Assembly: GCA_030247555.1 (NCBI GenBank)
Contig: JAOTSD010000024.1
Coordinates: 1 to 53,919 of the forward strand
Length of the DNA stretch: 53,919 bases
Reading direction: 5' to 3'
From: Siculibacillus sp.
GTDB taxonomy: Bacteria > Pseudomonadota > Alphaproteobacteria > Rhizobiales > Ancalomicrobiaceae
Below, piece by piece: positions 27,348 to 36,110 of this stretch. A program made the translations under genes and the position numbers. Position 1 is the first letter of the stretch. Every line of letters starts with the position of its first letter. The notes below the pieces were generated by a model that worked only from the letters and a program-made list of their open reading frames with translations, was not told the DNA's origin and did no database searches.

Positions 27348-28166
27348 TCAGCCCTTGACCGCCCCCATGGTCAGTCCTTTGACGACGAATTTCTGGAAGA
27401 CCATCGTCAGGATGATCGCCGGCGCCATGATCGCCACCGCCGCCGCCATCACGCCGCCCCAGTCGACTTCGGCATAGGAGACGAAGTTGTAGACCGCGAT
27501 CGGCAGCGTCCGGGTCTTCTCCATCGACAGCACCTGGGAGAACATGAAGTTGTTCCATGAGAAGATGAAGGACAGGGTCACCGAGGTGATGATGCCGGGA
27601 CCCGACATCGGCAGGATGATCGCCCAGAAGGCGTATTGGCGCGTCGCCCCGTCGACCATGGCCGATTCCTCGAGTTCGACGGGGATCGAGTCGAAGTAGG
27701 ACGACATGATCCACACCACGATCGGCAGCGCGATCAGCATGTGGGAGAGCACCAACGCGATGTAGGTGTCCATCAGGCCGAGGCGCGAGAAGATGATGTA
27801 CCAGGGCATCAGGAAGGAGATGCCCGGCATCAGTCGCGCCAGCAGGATGAACAGGGCGAGCTTCTTCTGGGTGAAGCGTGAGATCGAATAGGCCGCCGGC
27901 AGTCCGAGGACGAGGGACAGGCCCACGGCGAGGCCGCCGACCACGGTCGAATTGATGAAGTACTTCAGGAAGTCCTGCTCACCGAACACCTTGTGGTAGT
28001 TCTGCAGCGTCGGCGTGAAGACGAAGGTCGGAGGCCATGCGATGATGTCGGTCTGCGTCTTCAGCGAGGACGACAGCATCCACAGAAACGGGAACAGGAC
28101 GACCATCGAAATGAGCACGACCGCGAGGTAGAACACCGCTTCTTGAAGTATTTTCTTTTTTCTCAT
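27348..28166 (-). CDS. Carbohydrate ABC transporter permease (MalG type)
   Basis: This 272-residue, six-span protein has the CUT1 MalG-type EAA loop (ELEESAMVDGATRQYAFWAIILP). The N-terminus (MRKKKILQEAVF) is unusually AT-rich for this genome, which may keep the translation start open, and GGAGG precedes the ATG. It forms the channel with the MalF-type permease whose stop lies 43 bases upstream. The ligand is probably a sugar or sugar acid, given the surrounding dgo genes. Confidence 0.92.
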   Translation of the reverse strand: MRKKKILQEAVFYLAVVLISMVVLFPFLWMLSSSLKTQTDIIAWPPTFVFTPTLQNYHKVFGEQDFLKYFINSTVVGGLAVGLSLVLGLPAAYSISRFTQKKLALFILLARLMPGISFLMPWYIIFSRLGLMDTYIALVLSHMLIALPIVVWIMSSYFDSIPVELEESAMVDGATRQYAFWAIILPMSGPGIITSVTLSFIFSWNNFMFSQVLSMEKTRTLPIAVYNFVSYAEVDWGGVMAAAVAIMAPAIILTMVFQKFVVKGLTMGAVKG

Positions 28167-28209
28167 GATCAGAAACCTCCGACCCGCGGGTCGCGTCCGT
28201 TCGAGCGTG

Positions 28210-29088
28210 TCAGTTTTCCGCCGATGACCTGAGCTTCATGATTCCCAGGCTGCACAGGAGAACGAAGAAGAACAGGGCGATGAGGATCACCGAGGCCTGG
28301 CCCATGCGGAAATACTCGAAGGAGTACTTGAATCCCATGATGTTGAGGGTCTCGGAGGCATAGCCCGGCCCGCCTCCGGTCATGGCGAAGATGATGTCGA
28401 AGGTCTTCAGGGCATCGATGAGGCGCAGGATGACCGCGGTCAGGATGGTCGGCATGACCATCGGAATGGTCACGTGGCGCAGCACCTGCCACTGGGTGGC
28501 ACCGTCGACCCGCGCCGCCTCGAAGGGTTCCTCCGACAGGCCGGCGAGGCCGGCGAGCACGATGAGCGTGATCATCGGCGTCCATTGCCAGACATCGACG
28601 ATGATCAGCGACGGGATGACCGAGGTCGCGTCGGAGACCCACAGGCCCTGCGGCAGGCCGAAGGTCGACAGCACGTAATTGGCCAGCCCGATCGTCGGGT
28701 CGTAGAAGAGATTGAAGACGATGCCGACGGCCACCGGCGTGGCGACCAGCGGCAGCAGCAGCAGCAGCTTCGCCAGCCCCTTGCCGATGAAGGCGCGGTT
28801 CAGGATGAGGGCGATCGCCGTGCCGAGCACCGCTTCGATCAACACCGCGAAGATGGTGAAACCGAAGGTCCGGAGCACGGCGTCGAGGAAGCGGGGTTCG
28901 GTCAGGACCTGCTCGAAGTTGCGCAGGCCGACGAAGCGCAACGGCGCCCCGGAGGTCAGGTTCCAACTCGTGAAACTCAGAGCCAACGTGTAGAGGATCG
29001 GGAAGATCATCAACAGGGCGATGAAGAGGATCGCCGGCAGCGGGAACAGCACCCGCAGATGTCTTTCGACGAAGCTCGGTTCGCGCAT
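28210..29088 (-). CDS. Carbohydrate ABC transporter permease (MalF type)
   Basis: This 292-residue protein has six membrane spans and the coupling loop SEEPFEAARVDGATQWQVLRHVTIP; FAMTGGGPGYASETLNIMGF near the C-terminus is typical of CUT1 MalF-type permeases. I use the ATG at 29088, which has GGGAG at six bases; an in-frame TTG lies 18 bases earlier. A 231-base gap with two stem-loops separates it from the binding-protein gene upstream in the operon. Confidence 0.92.
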   Translation of the reverse strand: MREPSFVERHLRVLFPLPAILFIALLMIFPILYTLALSFTSWNLTSGAPLRFVGLRNFEQVLTEPRFLDAVLRTFGFTIFAVLIEAVLGTAIALILNRAFIGKGLAKLLLLLPLVATPVAVGIVFNLFYDPTIGLANYVLSTFGLPQGLWVSDATSVIPSLIIVDVWQWTPMITLIVLAGLAGLSEEPFEAARVDGATQWQVLRHVTIPMVMPTILTAVILRLIDALKTFDIIFAMTGGGPGYASETLNIMGFKYSFEYFRMGQASVILIALFFFVLLCSLGIMKLRSSAEN

Positions 29089-29201
29089 CGAAGGCTCCCG
29101 CTTCAACTCGCGCCGAGGACCGGAGGCGTCGCCGCGCCCGGTCTTCGACGGAACGCGAACGTCTCGTTCGCATCTCGGACACGAGAATTTCGCGACGGAT
29201 C

Positions 29202-29296
29202 ACCATCGGTCGTTCTCGACGCCGATGGTATCATCGCAGGGACGAGCGGACACCACTCCCGGTCGGCCGGCCGGGGCACGCCCGGTCGACCGAGAG
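29202..29296 (-). terminator. Two stem-loops between sugar-binding protein and permease genes
   Basis: Nearest the binding-protein stop, CTCCCGGTCG (29256-29265) faces CGACCGAGAG (29287-29296). On the coding minus strand these pair over ten positions with one G-U wobble, and the loop holds a nested CCGGG/CCCGG helix. Further on, ACCATCGG (29202-29209) pairs perfectly with CCGATGGT (29222-29229). No long T-run is present. It is probably an attenuator or stabiliser of the binding-protein message. Confidence 0.65.
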
Positions 29297-29319
29297 GGAG
29301 ATCCGCCGGGTGCGGGCGA

Positions 29320-30579
29320 TCACGGCTGGCCGTATTCGCCGGCGTCCTTGAGGAGCGCGTTCACCCGGGCGGCCTTGTCCTTGGCCATGGCGGCCAGATT
29401 GGCGGACTCGCCCTTGGTGTTGATCGACTCGATGATCAGTTCGCCGATCTGGTCACGCGCTTCGCCGACCGCGCTCATGTAGGGCCGATCGAAGGCGTTG
29501 CCGTTCTTCGCGGCGAAGATGCTGGTCGCGACGAGGCCCGGGTTGACGGCTTCGAGCACCTTCGGGTCCTTCCAGACCGAGGAGCGGGCCATGGTGATGC
29601 TCGCCAGCATGCCCTTGGTGGCGAGTTCCTTGCTGGAGGCCCAGTCGAGGAACTTCAGCGCCGCTTCCTTGTTCTTCGACTGGTTGGCCACCGCGATGCC
29701 CCAGGAGGTGACGAGGAAGGGGCTCTGCGCCTTCGGGCCGGCCGGCAGGTCGGCGATACCGACGTTGGCCGCCGGGATCTGGGTCTTCGCCGGGTCGACG
29801 ATCTGGCCGTAGAACACCGAGGCGTCGGTCCACATCGCCACCTTGCCCGCCTGGAACAGCGGCATGATGTTCTCCCACGACATCGACGTCACGCCCTTGG
29901 GGCCGTAGTTGCCGAGGATCTTGCCGTAGTAGCGCAGGGCGTCGATCGCCGCGGGCTGGTCGAACACCGCCACGCCTTTGTCGAGGTAGAGGCCGCCGTA
30001 GCCGTAGATGTAGGAGGAGAGCTGGGTCACCGCCGCGGCGCCCTTGCCGCGCGAGGCGAAGCCGGCGACCCCGTCGGTATTGAGCTTCTTGGCCGCGCCC
30101 TCGAGCTCGACGAGGGTCTTCGGTACGGCGAGCCCGGCCGCCTGCAACAGATCCTTGCGATAGTAGAGGACCTGCCATTCGGTGACGAGCGGCACCAGAT
30201 AGGGCGTCGAGCCGGCGGCGGCGACGCTCATCACCGGCTTGGGGTAGTCGGAGAAGTCGTAGGACTTCAGCGGCTCGTACCAGCCGTTCTTGTTGAACAT
30301 CTTCCCTTCCTGCAGCGGCCGGGTCATGAAGACGTCGACCGACGAGGACTTGGTGGCGAATTCGGTCGTCAGCTTGGTGGTGAGCTGCCCTTCCTGCAGG
30401 CTCTCGAAGTTGACCTTGATCCCGGATTGCTTCTCGAACTCGGGAATGGCTGTCTTCAGAAGCTCACCATAGGGGTGGTTGGCGAGCAGAACCCGGATCT
30501 CCTTGCCCTGCGCCCAAGCGCCCGTGGACAGGCCGAGCGAAGACATCAGAACCACGGTGGAAGCGAGCATTTTCTTCAT
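29320..30579 (-). CDS. Carbohydrate ABC transporter substrate-binding protein
   Basis: This 419-residue family 1 extracellular binding protein has a signal peptide (residues 1-23, ending AWA). The mature sequence (KEIRVLLANHPYGELL) includes EWQVLYYRKDLLQAAGL, GKVAMWTDASVFYGQI and SWGIAVANQSKNKEAALKFL, typical of CUT1 sugar-binding proteins. It is the first gene of the operon running through two permeases, the ATPase and the dehydratase. AGGTGAGGAAAG lies before the ATG. The ligand is unknown; a galactose-derived sugar or sugar acid is suggested by dgoKAD nearby. The promoter probably lies in 30580-30975, next to the LacI-type palindrome. Confidence 0.92.
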   Translation of the reverse strand: MKKMLASTVVLMSSLGLSTGAWAQGKEIRVLLANHPYGELLKTAIPEFEKQSGIKVNFESLQEGQLTTKLTTEFATKSSSVDVFMTRPLQEGKMFNKNGWYEPLKSYDFSDYPKPVMSVAAAGSTPYLVPLVTEWQVLYYRKDLLQAAGLAVPKTLVELEGAAKKLNTDGVAGFASRGKGAAAVTQLSSYIYGYGGLYLDKGVAVFDQPAAIDALRYYGKILGNYGPKGVTSMSWENIMPLFQAGKVAMWTDASVFYGQIVDPAKTQIPAANVGIADLPAGPKAQSPFLVTSWGIAVANQSKNKEAALKFLDWASSKELATKGMLASITMARSSVWKDPKVLEAVNPGLVATSIFAAKNGNAFDRPYMSAVGEARDQIGELIIESINTKGESANLAAMAKDKAARVNALLKDAGEYGQP

Positions 30580-30901
30580 TTTGGTCTTTCCTCACCTGAG
30601 TGCTGCGAGACGTGGCCGGTGAGGCGGACGAACCGCCTCGAAGATCTGAGGTCGCGGACCACGGATGGATGCGGCCGGGGAGAATGCCCCCCGATCCGAC
30701 GATGTCGGCGCTTGATCGATGTGGTGACGGGTCTCGGGGCGCCGAGATCCGGGCGACCATCCGGTCGGTGCGCGGCGGCGAAAGTGCCGCGGGCTGCTGC
30801 CTCACGCGGCGTCGCGAGGATGATGCGTGTCCGGCCGAACCGACCCTCCGCGCCATCGCCACCTCTCCCCGCGTCTCTTTGACTTGTTGGTTCGACTTCT
30901 T

Positions 30902-30919
30902 AATGACAGCGCTGTCATT
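30902..30919. promoter_or_regulatory. Perfect palindrome, probable LacI-family operator
   Basis: AATGACAGCGCTGTCATT is a perfect 18-bp palindrome with the central CG typical of LacI-family operators. It abuts the -35 of the regulator gene downstream and lies on the sugar-importer side of the divergent region, so it can serve both autoregulation and control of the importer. Confidence 0.8.
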
Positions 30920-30946
30920 TGTCAATCCGACGCGATCGGGTATACT
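30919..30946 (+). promoter_or_regulatory. Promoter of the lacI-type regulator gene
   Basis: TTGTCA (30919-30924) and TATACT (30941-30946), 16 bases apart, form a good sigma-70-type promoter. The -35 overlaps the last base of the palindrome. The predicted transcript has a leader of only about 20-25 bases before the ATG at 30976. Confidence 0.65.
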
Positions 30947-30975
30947 GCGATGGAACTGCGCCGGCTGATCGCGAG

Positions 30976-32019
30976 ATGGTTGAATTGAAAAAGAAAATCA
31001 AACTCACCGACGTGGCCGAGGCGGTCGGTGTAAGCGCTATCACGGTGTCGCGCGTGCTGCGGACGCCGGAACTCGTCTCCGAACCGGTACGGTTGCGGGT
31101 GGTCGAAGCGGTGGCGCGGCTCGGCTACGTCCCCGACCCGGCCGCCCGGGCGCTCGCCTCGGCGCGCACCGACGTGCTCGGCATCCTGATTCCGTCGGTC
31201 ACCAACAACGTCTTCTCCGCCGTGCTGCGCGGCATCTACGACCGCGTCGAGGGCCTGCCCTTCAACATCCAGCTCGGCAACACCCGCTATTCGGTGCTCG
31301 AGGAGGAGCGGCTGCTCGGGGTGTTCTCGCGCCAGCGACCGGCCGGGCTGATCGTCACCGGTCGCGACCAGTCGGCCCGCTCGCTGGCGCTGCTGCGGCA
31401 GGCCGACTGTCCGATCGTCCAGATCATGGAACTCGGCGACGAGCCGGTCGACATGATGGTCGGCCTGTCCCACCGCGACGCCGGTCATGCGGCGACGCGA
31501 CACCTCCAGGAGCGCGGCTATCGTCGCATCGGCTTCCTCGGCGCCCGCATGGACCCGCGCACCCAGCGGCGGCTCGAGGGCTACGGCGAGGCGCAGAAGG
31601 AGGCCGGGCTCCACGACGAGCGGCTGATCGTCACCACGCGGCGAGCCTCGACGGTGACTCTGGGCTGCGAACTCTTGAGCGAACTGCTCTCGCGCAGCCA
31701 CGACGTCGACGCGGTGTTCTGCATCAACGACGATCTGGCGCTCGGCGCCCTGTTCGAATGCCAGCGTCGGCGGATCGCGGTGCCGGACGACTTCGGGATC
31801 TGCGGCTTCAACGACCTCGAGATGATGGCGGTGGCCAATCCGCCGCTCACCAGCGTGCGGACCAATCGCGAGGAGATGGGGCGCAGGGCGATCGAGATGT
31901 TGATCGCGCGGATCGCCGGCGAGCCGATCGAGGCGCCGGTGGTCGACCTCGGCTACGAGATCGTGGAGCGTCGCAGTACCGCCGGCCCGCGCCGCCGCGA
32001 GGCCCTCCTGCCGACCTGA
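30976..32019 (+). CDS. LacI-family transcriptional regulator (sugar-acid/galactonate locus)
   Basis: This 347-residue protein has an N-terminal helix-turn-helix (KLTDVAEAVGVSAITVSRVL, residues 9-28) with the LacI hinge region YVPDPAARALAS, then a periplasmic-binding-protein-like sensor domain ending near the C-terminus. It is closest in type to GntR/galactonate-like LacI repressors. The ATG at 30976 fits the promoter and the family N-terminus; an in-frame TTG at 30919 lies inside the operator and is rejected. It probably represses the importer operon and perhaps dgoKAD, and releases on binding a sugar acid. It converges with dgoD, 22 bases apart. Confidence 0.92.
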   Translation: MVELKKKIKLTDVAEAVGVSAITVSRVLRTPELVSEPVRLRVVEAVARLGYVPDPAARALASARTDVLGILIPSVTNNVFSAVLRGIYDRVEGLPFNIQLGNTRYSVLEEERLLGVFSRQRPAGLIVTGRDQSARSLALLRQADCPIVQIMELGDEPVDMMVGLSHRDAGHAATRHLQERGYRRIGFLGARMDPRTQRRLEGYGEAQKEAGLHDERLIVTTRRASTVTLGCELLSELLSRSHDVDAVFCINDDLALGALFECQRRRIAVPDDFGICGFNDLEMMAVANPPLTSVRTNREEMGRRAIEMLIARIAGEPIEAPVVDLGYEIVERRSTAGPRRREALLPT

Positions 32020-32041
32020 CGTCGATCGACGGGACCTAGAC

Positions 32042-33190
<1,149 letters not shown>

Positions 33191-33214
33191 GAGGATCTTT
33201 CTCCGGGGGCGGCG

Positions 33215-33856
33215 TCACCGACGCCCGGCGAGGCGAAGCGCGGCGGCGAAAGCGGCGGCCTTGGCGCCGACGGTCGTCGGCGTGTCGCCGGGCTTGTAGA
33301 GCGAGGAGCCGATGCCGAAGCCGGCGATCGGCGTGTCCCGCCAGCGGTCGATCGAGTCGGTGGCGACGCCGCCGACGAGGAGCATCGGTACCGACTCGGG
33401 GATCACCGCAGCGAGCGCCCGGACGGTCGCCGGCGTCGCCGCTTCGCCGGGGAAGAACTTCAGCACGTCGGCCCCGGCGTCGATCGCCGCAAAGGCCTCC
33501 GTCGGTGTCTGGAAGCCCGGCGAAGAGACGAGGCCGAGCCGCTTGGTGGCGGCGATGACGGCGGGGTTCGTGTTCGGCGAGACGATCAGCCGGCCGCCGG
33601 CCGCGGCCACCCGCTCCACCTCGTCGACCCGCAGCACCGTGCCGGCGCCGATGACGGCGCGCCCGGCGAAGGCGCGCGCCAGCACCGCGATCGACCGCAG
33701 CGGGTCGGGCGAATTGAGCGGCACCTCGACGATGCGGACCCCCTCGGCGAAGAGCGCCTCGGCCACCGCCTCGACCTCCTCGGGGCGCACGCCCCTCAGG
33801 ATGGCGACGACGGGGAAGGCGGCGAAGGCCTCCCGGAATTCAGCGAGCGCGGTCAA
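33215..33856 (-). CDS. dgoA: 2-dehydro-3-deoxy-6-phosphogalactonate aldolase DgoA
   Basis: This 213-residue class I aldolase of the KDPG/KDPGal family has the Schiff-base lysine K133 in DVLKFFPGEA. Other family blocks are VVAILRGV, RIVEVPLNSP, VIGAGTVL and LIVSPNTNP. It splits 2-keto-3-deoxy-6-phosphogalactonate into pyruvate and glyceraldehyde 3-phosphate. The start is TTG at 33856 with GGGGAGG six bases away; no ATG or GTG is available before the conserved core. It overlaps the 3' end of dgoK by 17 bases, a sign of coupled translation. Confidence 0.92.
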   Translation of the reverse strand: MTALAEFREAFAAFPVVAILRGVRPEEVEAVAEALFAEGVRIVEVPLNSPDPLRSIAVLARAFAGRAVIGAGTVLRVDEVERVAAAGGRLIVSPNTNPAVIAATKRLGLVSSPGFQTPTEAFAAIDAGADVLKFFPGEAATPATVRALAAVIPESVPMLLVGGVATDSIDRWRDTPIAGFGIGSSLYKPGDTPTTVGAKAAAFAAALRLAGRR

Positions 33857-34805
33857 GGGAGACCTCCCCGGCGAGACGAGCGATGCGGATGAGGCCGTCG
33901 ACGAAGGACCGTTGCGGATCGACGAGCGTGACATCGCCGCCCGCCGCGGCGATGGCCTCGCGGTATTCTTCGGCGACGACGCCGTCGGCGACCAGCACGA
34001 TCGGCAGGTCGGCCGGCGCGAGCCGCTTCGCCGCACCGACCTCCGCGCCGATGAGGAGCCCGGAGAGATAGGAATCGACCTCCTGCGGCGCCATCCGGCC
34101 ACGAAGCACGGCGGATCGGGCGTGGAAGGCGCGGTTGAGGAGACCGCCGTCGGCGGAGGCCGCGGCGAGTCCACGGCGGAAGGCGGCGCGTTCGACCGGC
34201 GTGTCGACCGGCGGCTCGCGCAGCAGCCGCAGCACCGACTGCCGGGTGAAGAGGGCGAAGACCTCACCGGTCATGAAGGTGCGGAAGCTCTCGATGCGCC
34301 CATCGCGCACGGTCGCCCACTTCGAATGGGTTCCCGGCAGCACCACCACGGCGTCGTCGAGGCCGCAGCCGAGGATCTGGGTCTCCTCGCCGCGCATGAC
34401 GTCGGCCTCCGGGCCGTCGACGACGAGGCCGGGGACGATGCGCACGGTCGTCCCGCCGGCGATCTCGAAGGACATCATGGCGGCGGCGATCTCGTCCGGG
34501 CCGGCGGGGCAAGGGACGTAGGGGACCTCGCGCCAGCCGTTGCGGCTGCCGACCATTCCGGCCATGAGCACGGGAATGCCGGGGTGAGCGGCGAGCCAAG
34601 GGGCGCACATCCGCGTCAGAACGGCCTCGAAGCCGTCGGGCGCGACGCGCCCCATGCCCTCGTCCGAAGCGACGCCGTCGAGGAGGCGACCGTCCTCGCC
34701 GACCAGATGGGCGCGGAAGCGCGAGGTGCCCCAATCGACCGCGACGCAGGCGGGCCGATCGGCACGGGAAGACGACGGACAGGTGTCGTTCATCGAATCA
34801 GCCAT
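33840..34805 (-). CDS. dgoK: 2-dehydro-3-deoxygalactonokinase DgoK
   Basis: This roughly 321-residue kinase has the ASKHA-type phosphate motif VAVDWGTSRFRAHLV near the N-terminus, SRNGWREVPYVPCPA, the conserved LPGTHSKWATV and FMTGEVFALF, and a C-terminal LSGLLIGAEVGAA region. It phosphorylates 2-keto-3-deoxygalactonate at position 6 for DgoA. I chose the ATG at 34805 (GAGGA ten bases before); a second ATG at 34793 is possible. The frame is open far upstream on the minus strand only because of GC bias. An 8-bp hairpin (34823-34842) lies just upstream of the ribosome site. First gene of the dgoKAD operon. Confidence 0.9.
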   Translation of the reverse strand: MADSMNDTCPSSSRADRPACVAVDWGTSRFRAHLVGEDGRLLDGVASDEGMGRVAPDGFEAVLTRMCAPWLAAHPGIPVLMAGMVGSRNGWREVPYVPCPAGPDEIAAAMMSFEIAGGTTVRIVPGLVVDGPEADVMRGEETQILGCGLDDAVVVLPGTHSKWATVRDGRIESFRTFMTGEVFALFTRQSVLRLLREPPVDTPVERAAFRRGLAAASADGGLLNRAFHARSAVLRGRMAPQEVDSYLSGLLIGAEVGAAKRLAPADLPIVLVADGVVAEEYREAIAAAGGDVTLVDPQRSFVDGLIRIARLAGEVSLDRAR

Positions 34806-35234
34806 CTCGATCGCGTCCTCGGCGGCCGGCCCTTGCCGGCCGAAACCACCACCCTCGACGCCACGAGTCGGTCCGAGGAACGCTTCCGGCGGGCCCGCGG
34901 CGCGCCGTCTTCTTACCACCGCGGCGCCCGCTCGGGCAGTGGCGGGACGCGGGGCAGCCCGCCCGGTGACGACGGGAACGCCGGGGGCGCCGCCGGCGCA
35001 TCGCGACGGGCAGCCGGATCGCCGAGGTGGCTCGCCCCGGGCAAGGAGAAGGGCTCGGTGACCGCCGCCTCGCCCATGTCGCCGACTTCGTACCACCGAC
35101 ATCACCCGGCGCGGCCCCTCCCGCCCGAGACTGATCGAAGCCCCTCGCCCGCGGCGGGCATCGCCGTTTCCAGGGATCGAATTGACACGAGTGCACAGCC
35201 GTGCAAGCGTCGATCGCGCTTGGCGAGGTGGGAG
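34806..35234. other. Divergent intergenic region dgoK / phosphatase gene
   Basis: These 429 bases show no supportable gene. Next to dgoK a perfect CGGCCGGC/GCCGGCCG stem (34823-34842) abuts the likely ribosome site. Near the right end is TTGACA (35182-35187), followed by the TGCAC/GTGCA inverted repeat listed separately. I do not find the palindrome of 30902-30919 here, so the control of dgoKAD is unclear. Confidence 0.6.
35192..35205. promoter_or_regulatory. Inverted repeat upstream of phosphatase gene, shared operator copy 1
   Basis: TGCACAGCCGTGCA has TGCAC and GTGCA arms around AGCC and sits four bases after a TTGACA hexamer. It nearly matches the longer repeat at 36069-36088 in front of the importer, so both are probably bound by the same regulator, most simply the LacI protein encoded at 40142-41179. 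Confidence 0.65.
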
Positions 35235-36029
35235 GTGGACTTGCCCGAGCTCCGCGAGAGAGCCGCGTTCTGCCGTTCCCTGCTCATCGAGGCGGGCGAG
35301 ATGGTCATGCGAGGCTTCGGGCGGGTGCGCCACTTCGAAATGAAGGGGCCGCAGGACTACCTGACCGAGTACGACGGGCGTTGCGAAGCCCTCCTGCGCG
35401 AGCGGTTGCTGGCGGCCTTTCCCTCCGACGGATTTTTCGGCGAGGAGAGCGGCGGGGTCGAGGCGGAGAACCTGTGGGTGGTCGACCCGATCGACGGCAC
35501 CGCCAACTTCGCCCGCAACATCCCCCACTTCTGCATCGCCGTCGCCCATGTGGTGAAGGGGCGGACGGAGATCGGTGCGATCTACAATCCGGCGCTCGGC
35601 GACTTCCATTTCGCCCGACGCGGGCACGGCGCCACGTTGAACGACAGGCCGATCACCGTTTCCTCGGCGATTTCGGCCTCCGCCTCGTCGGTGGAACTCG
35701 GCTGGTCGACGCGAATCGCCAATGCCGATTACCTGCACGTGCTCGCCGCCCTCCTCGATGCCGGGTTCAACGTCCGCCGCGCCGGCTCGGGCGCGCTGGG
35801 CCTCGCCCATGTCGCCGACGGGCGCAACGAGGCCTATGCCGAACTGCACATGAATTCCTGGGATTGCCTGGCGGGGCTGCTGCTGGTCGAGGAAGCGGGC
35901 GGGCGCGTCTGCGCCTTTCCCGAGACCACCGGCGTGAGGAACGGCGGCGCCGTCCTCGCCGCGGCACCGGCGATCGCGGAGCTCGTCGCCTCGGCCTGCG
36001 GCATCGCACTGGCACCGCGCCGGATCTGA
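35235..36029 (+). CDS. Inositol monophosphatase family phosphatase
   Basis: This protein of about 264 residues has the IMPase/FBPase metal motifs: EESGG (70-74), WVVDPIDGTANF (81-92, with D84 and D87 as metal ligands) and the C-terminal WDCLAGLLLVEEAGG. Such enzymes are Mg-dependent phosphatases of inositol phosphates, sugar phosphates, histidinol phosphate or PAP. The start is uncertain: GTG at 35235 has GAGG six bases before it, while a TTG at 35241 has the stronger GGGAGGTG. An operator-like repeat lies upstream. It precedes the importer operon and probably dephosphorylates what that system brings in. Confidence 0.88.
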   Translation: MDLPELRERAAFCRSLLIEAGEMVMRGFGRVRHFEMKGPQDYLTEYDGRCEALLRERLLAAFPSDGFFGEESGGVEAENLWVVDPIDGTANFARNIPHFCIAVAHVVKGRTEIGAIYNPALGDFHFARRGHGATLNDRPITVSSAISASASSVELGWSTRIANADYLHVLAALLDAGFNVRRAGSGALGLAHVADGRNEAYAELHMNSWDCLAGLLLVEEAGGRVCAFPETTGVRNGGAVLAAAPAIAELVASACGIALAPRRI

Positions 36030-36037
36030 CCGCTTCT

Positions 36038-36055
36038 CCGTCATCGCGCTGCAAT
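36038..36055 (+). promoter_or_regulatory. Pho-box-like repeat upstream of importer operon
   Basis: CCGTCAT, four bases, CTGCAAT matches the PhoB repeat CTGTCAT-N4-CTGTCAT at 11 of 14 positions, on the coding strand and directly upstream of the operator at 36069-36088. A match this good can still arise by chance, so it is tentative. Confidence 0.35.
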
Positions 36056-36068
36056 AAACAGACGATAG

Positions 36069-36088
36069 GACTGCACAGGCGTGCAGTC
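36069..36088. promoter_or_regulatory. Inverted repeat upstream of importer operon, shared operator copy 2
   Basis: GACTGCAC and GTGCAGTC form perfect 8-bp arms around AGGC. The core TGCACAGGCGTGCA differs from the copy at 35192-35205 at one position only. It lies 22 bases before the ATPase start codon, where a bound repressor would block the operon. Confidence 0.75.
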
Positions 36089-36110
36089 GACAGACCCCGG
36101 GGAGGGGCGC

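Larger units (their letters stand above)
30580..30975. promoter_or_regulatory. Divergent control region between sugar operon and lacI-type gene
   Basis: This 396-base gap holds no convincing gene. Its right end is clearly AT-richer and carries the lacI-side promoter and a perfect palindrome (listed separately). The left 300 bases are GC-rich leader of the binding-protein gene with no clear motif that I can see. Confidence 0.6.

Noticed and set aside
30919-30975. Upstream TTG start for the lacI-type gene
   Set aside because: It lies inside the operator and -35, upstream of the predicted transcription start.
32020-32031. CGTCGATCGACG palindrome between lacI and dgoD as a terminator
   Set aside because: A loopless 12-bp palindrome between two convergent stops only 22 bases apart has no hairpin loop or T-run; it is probably chance.
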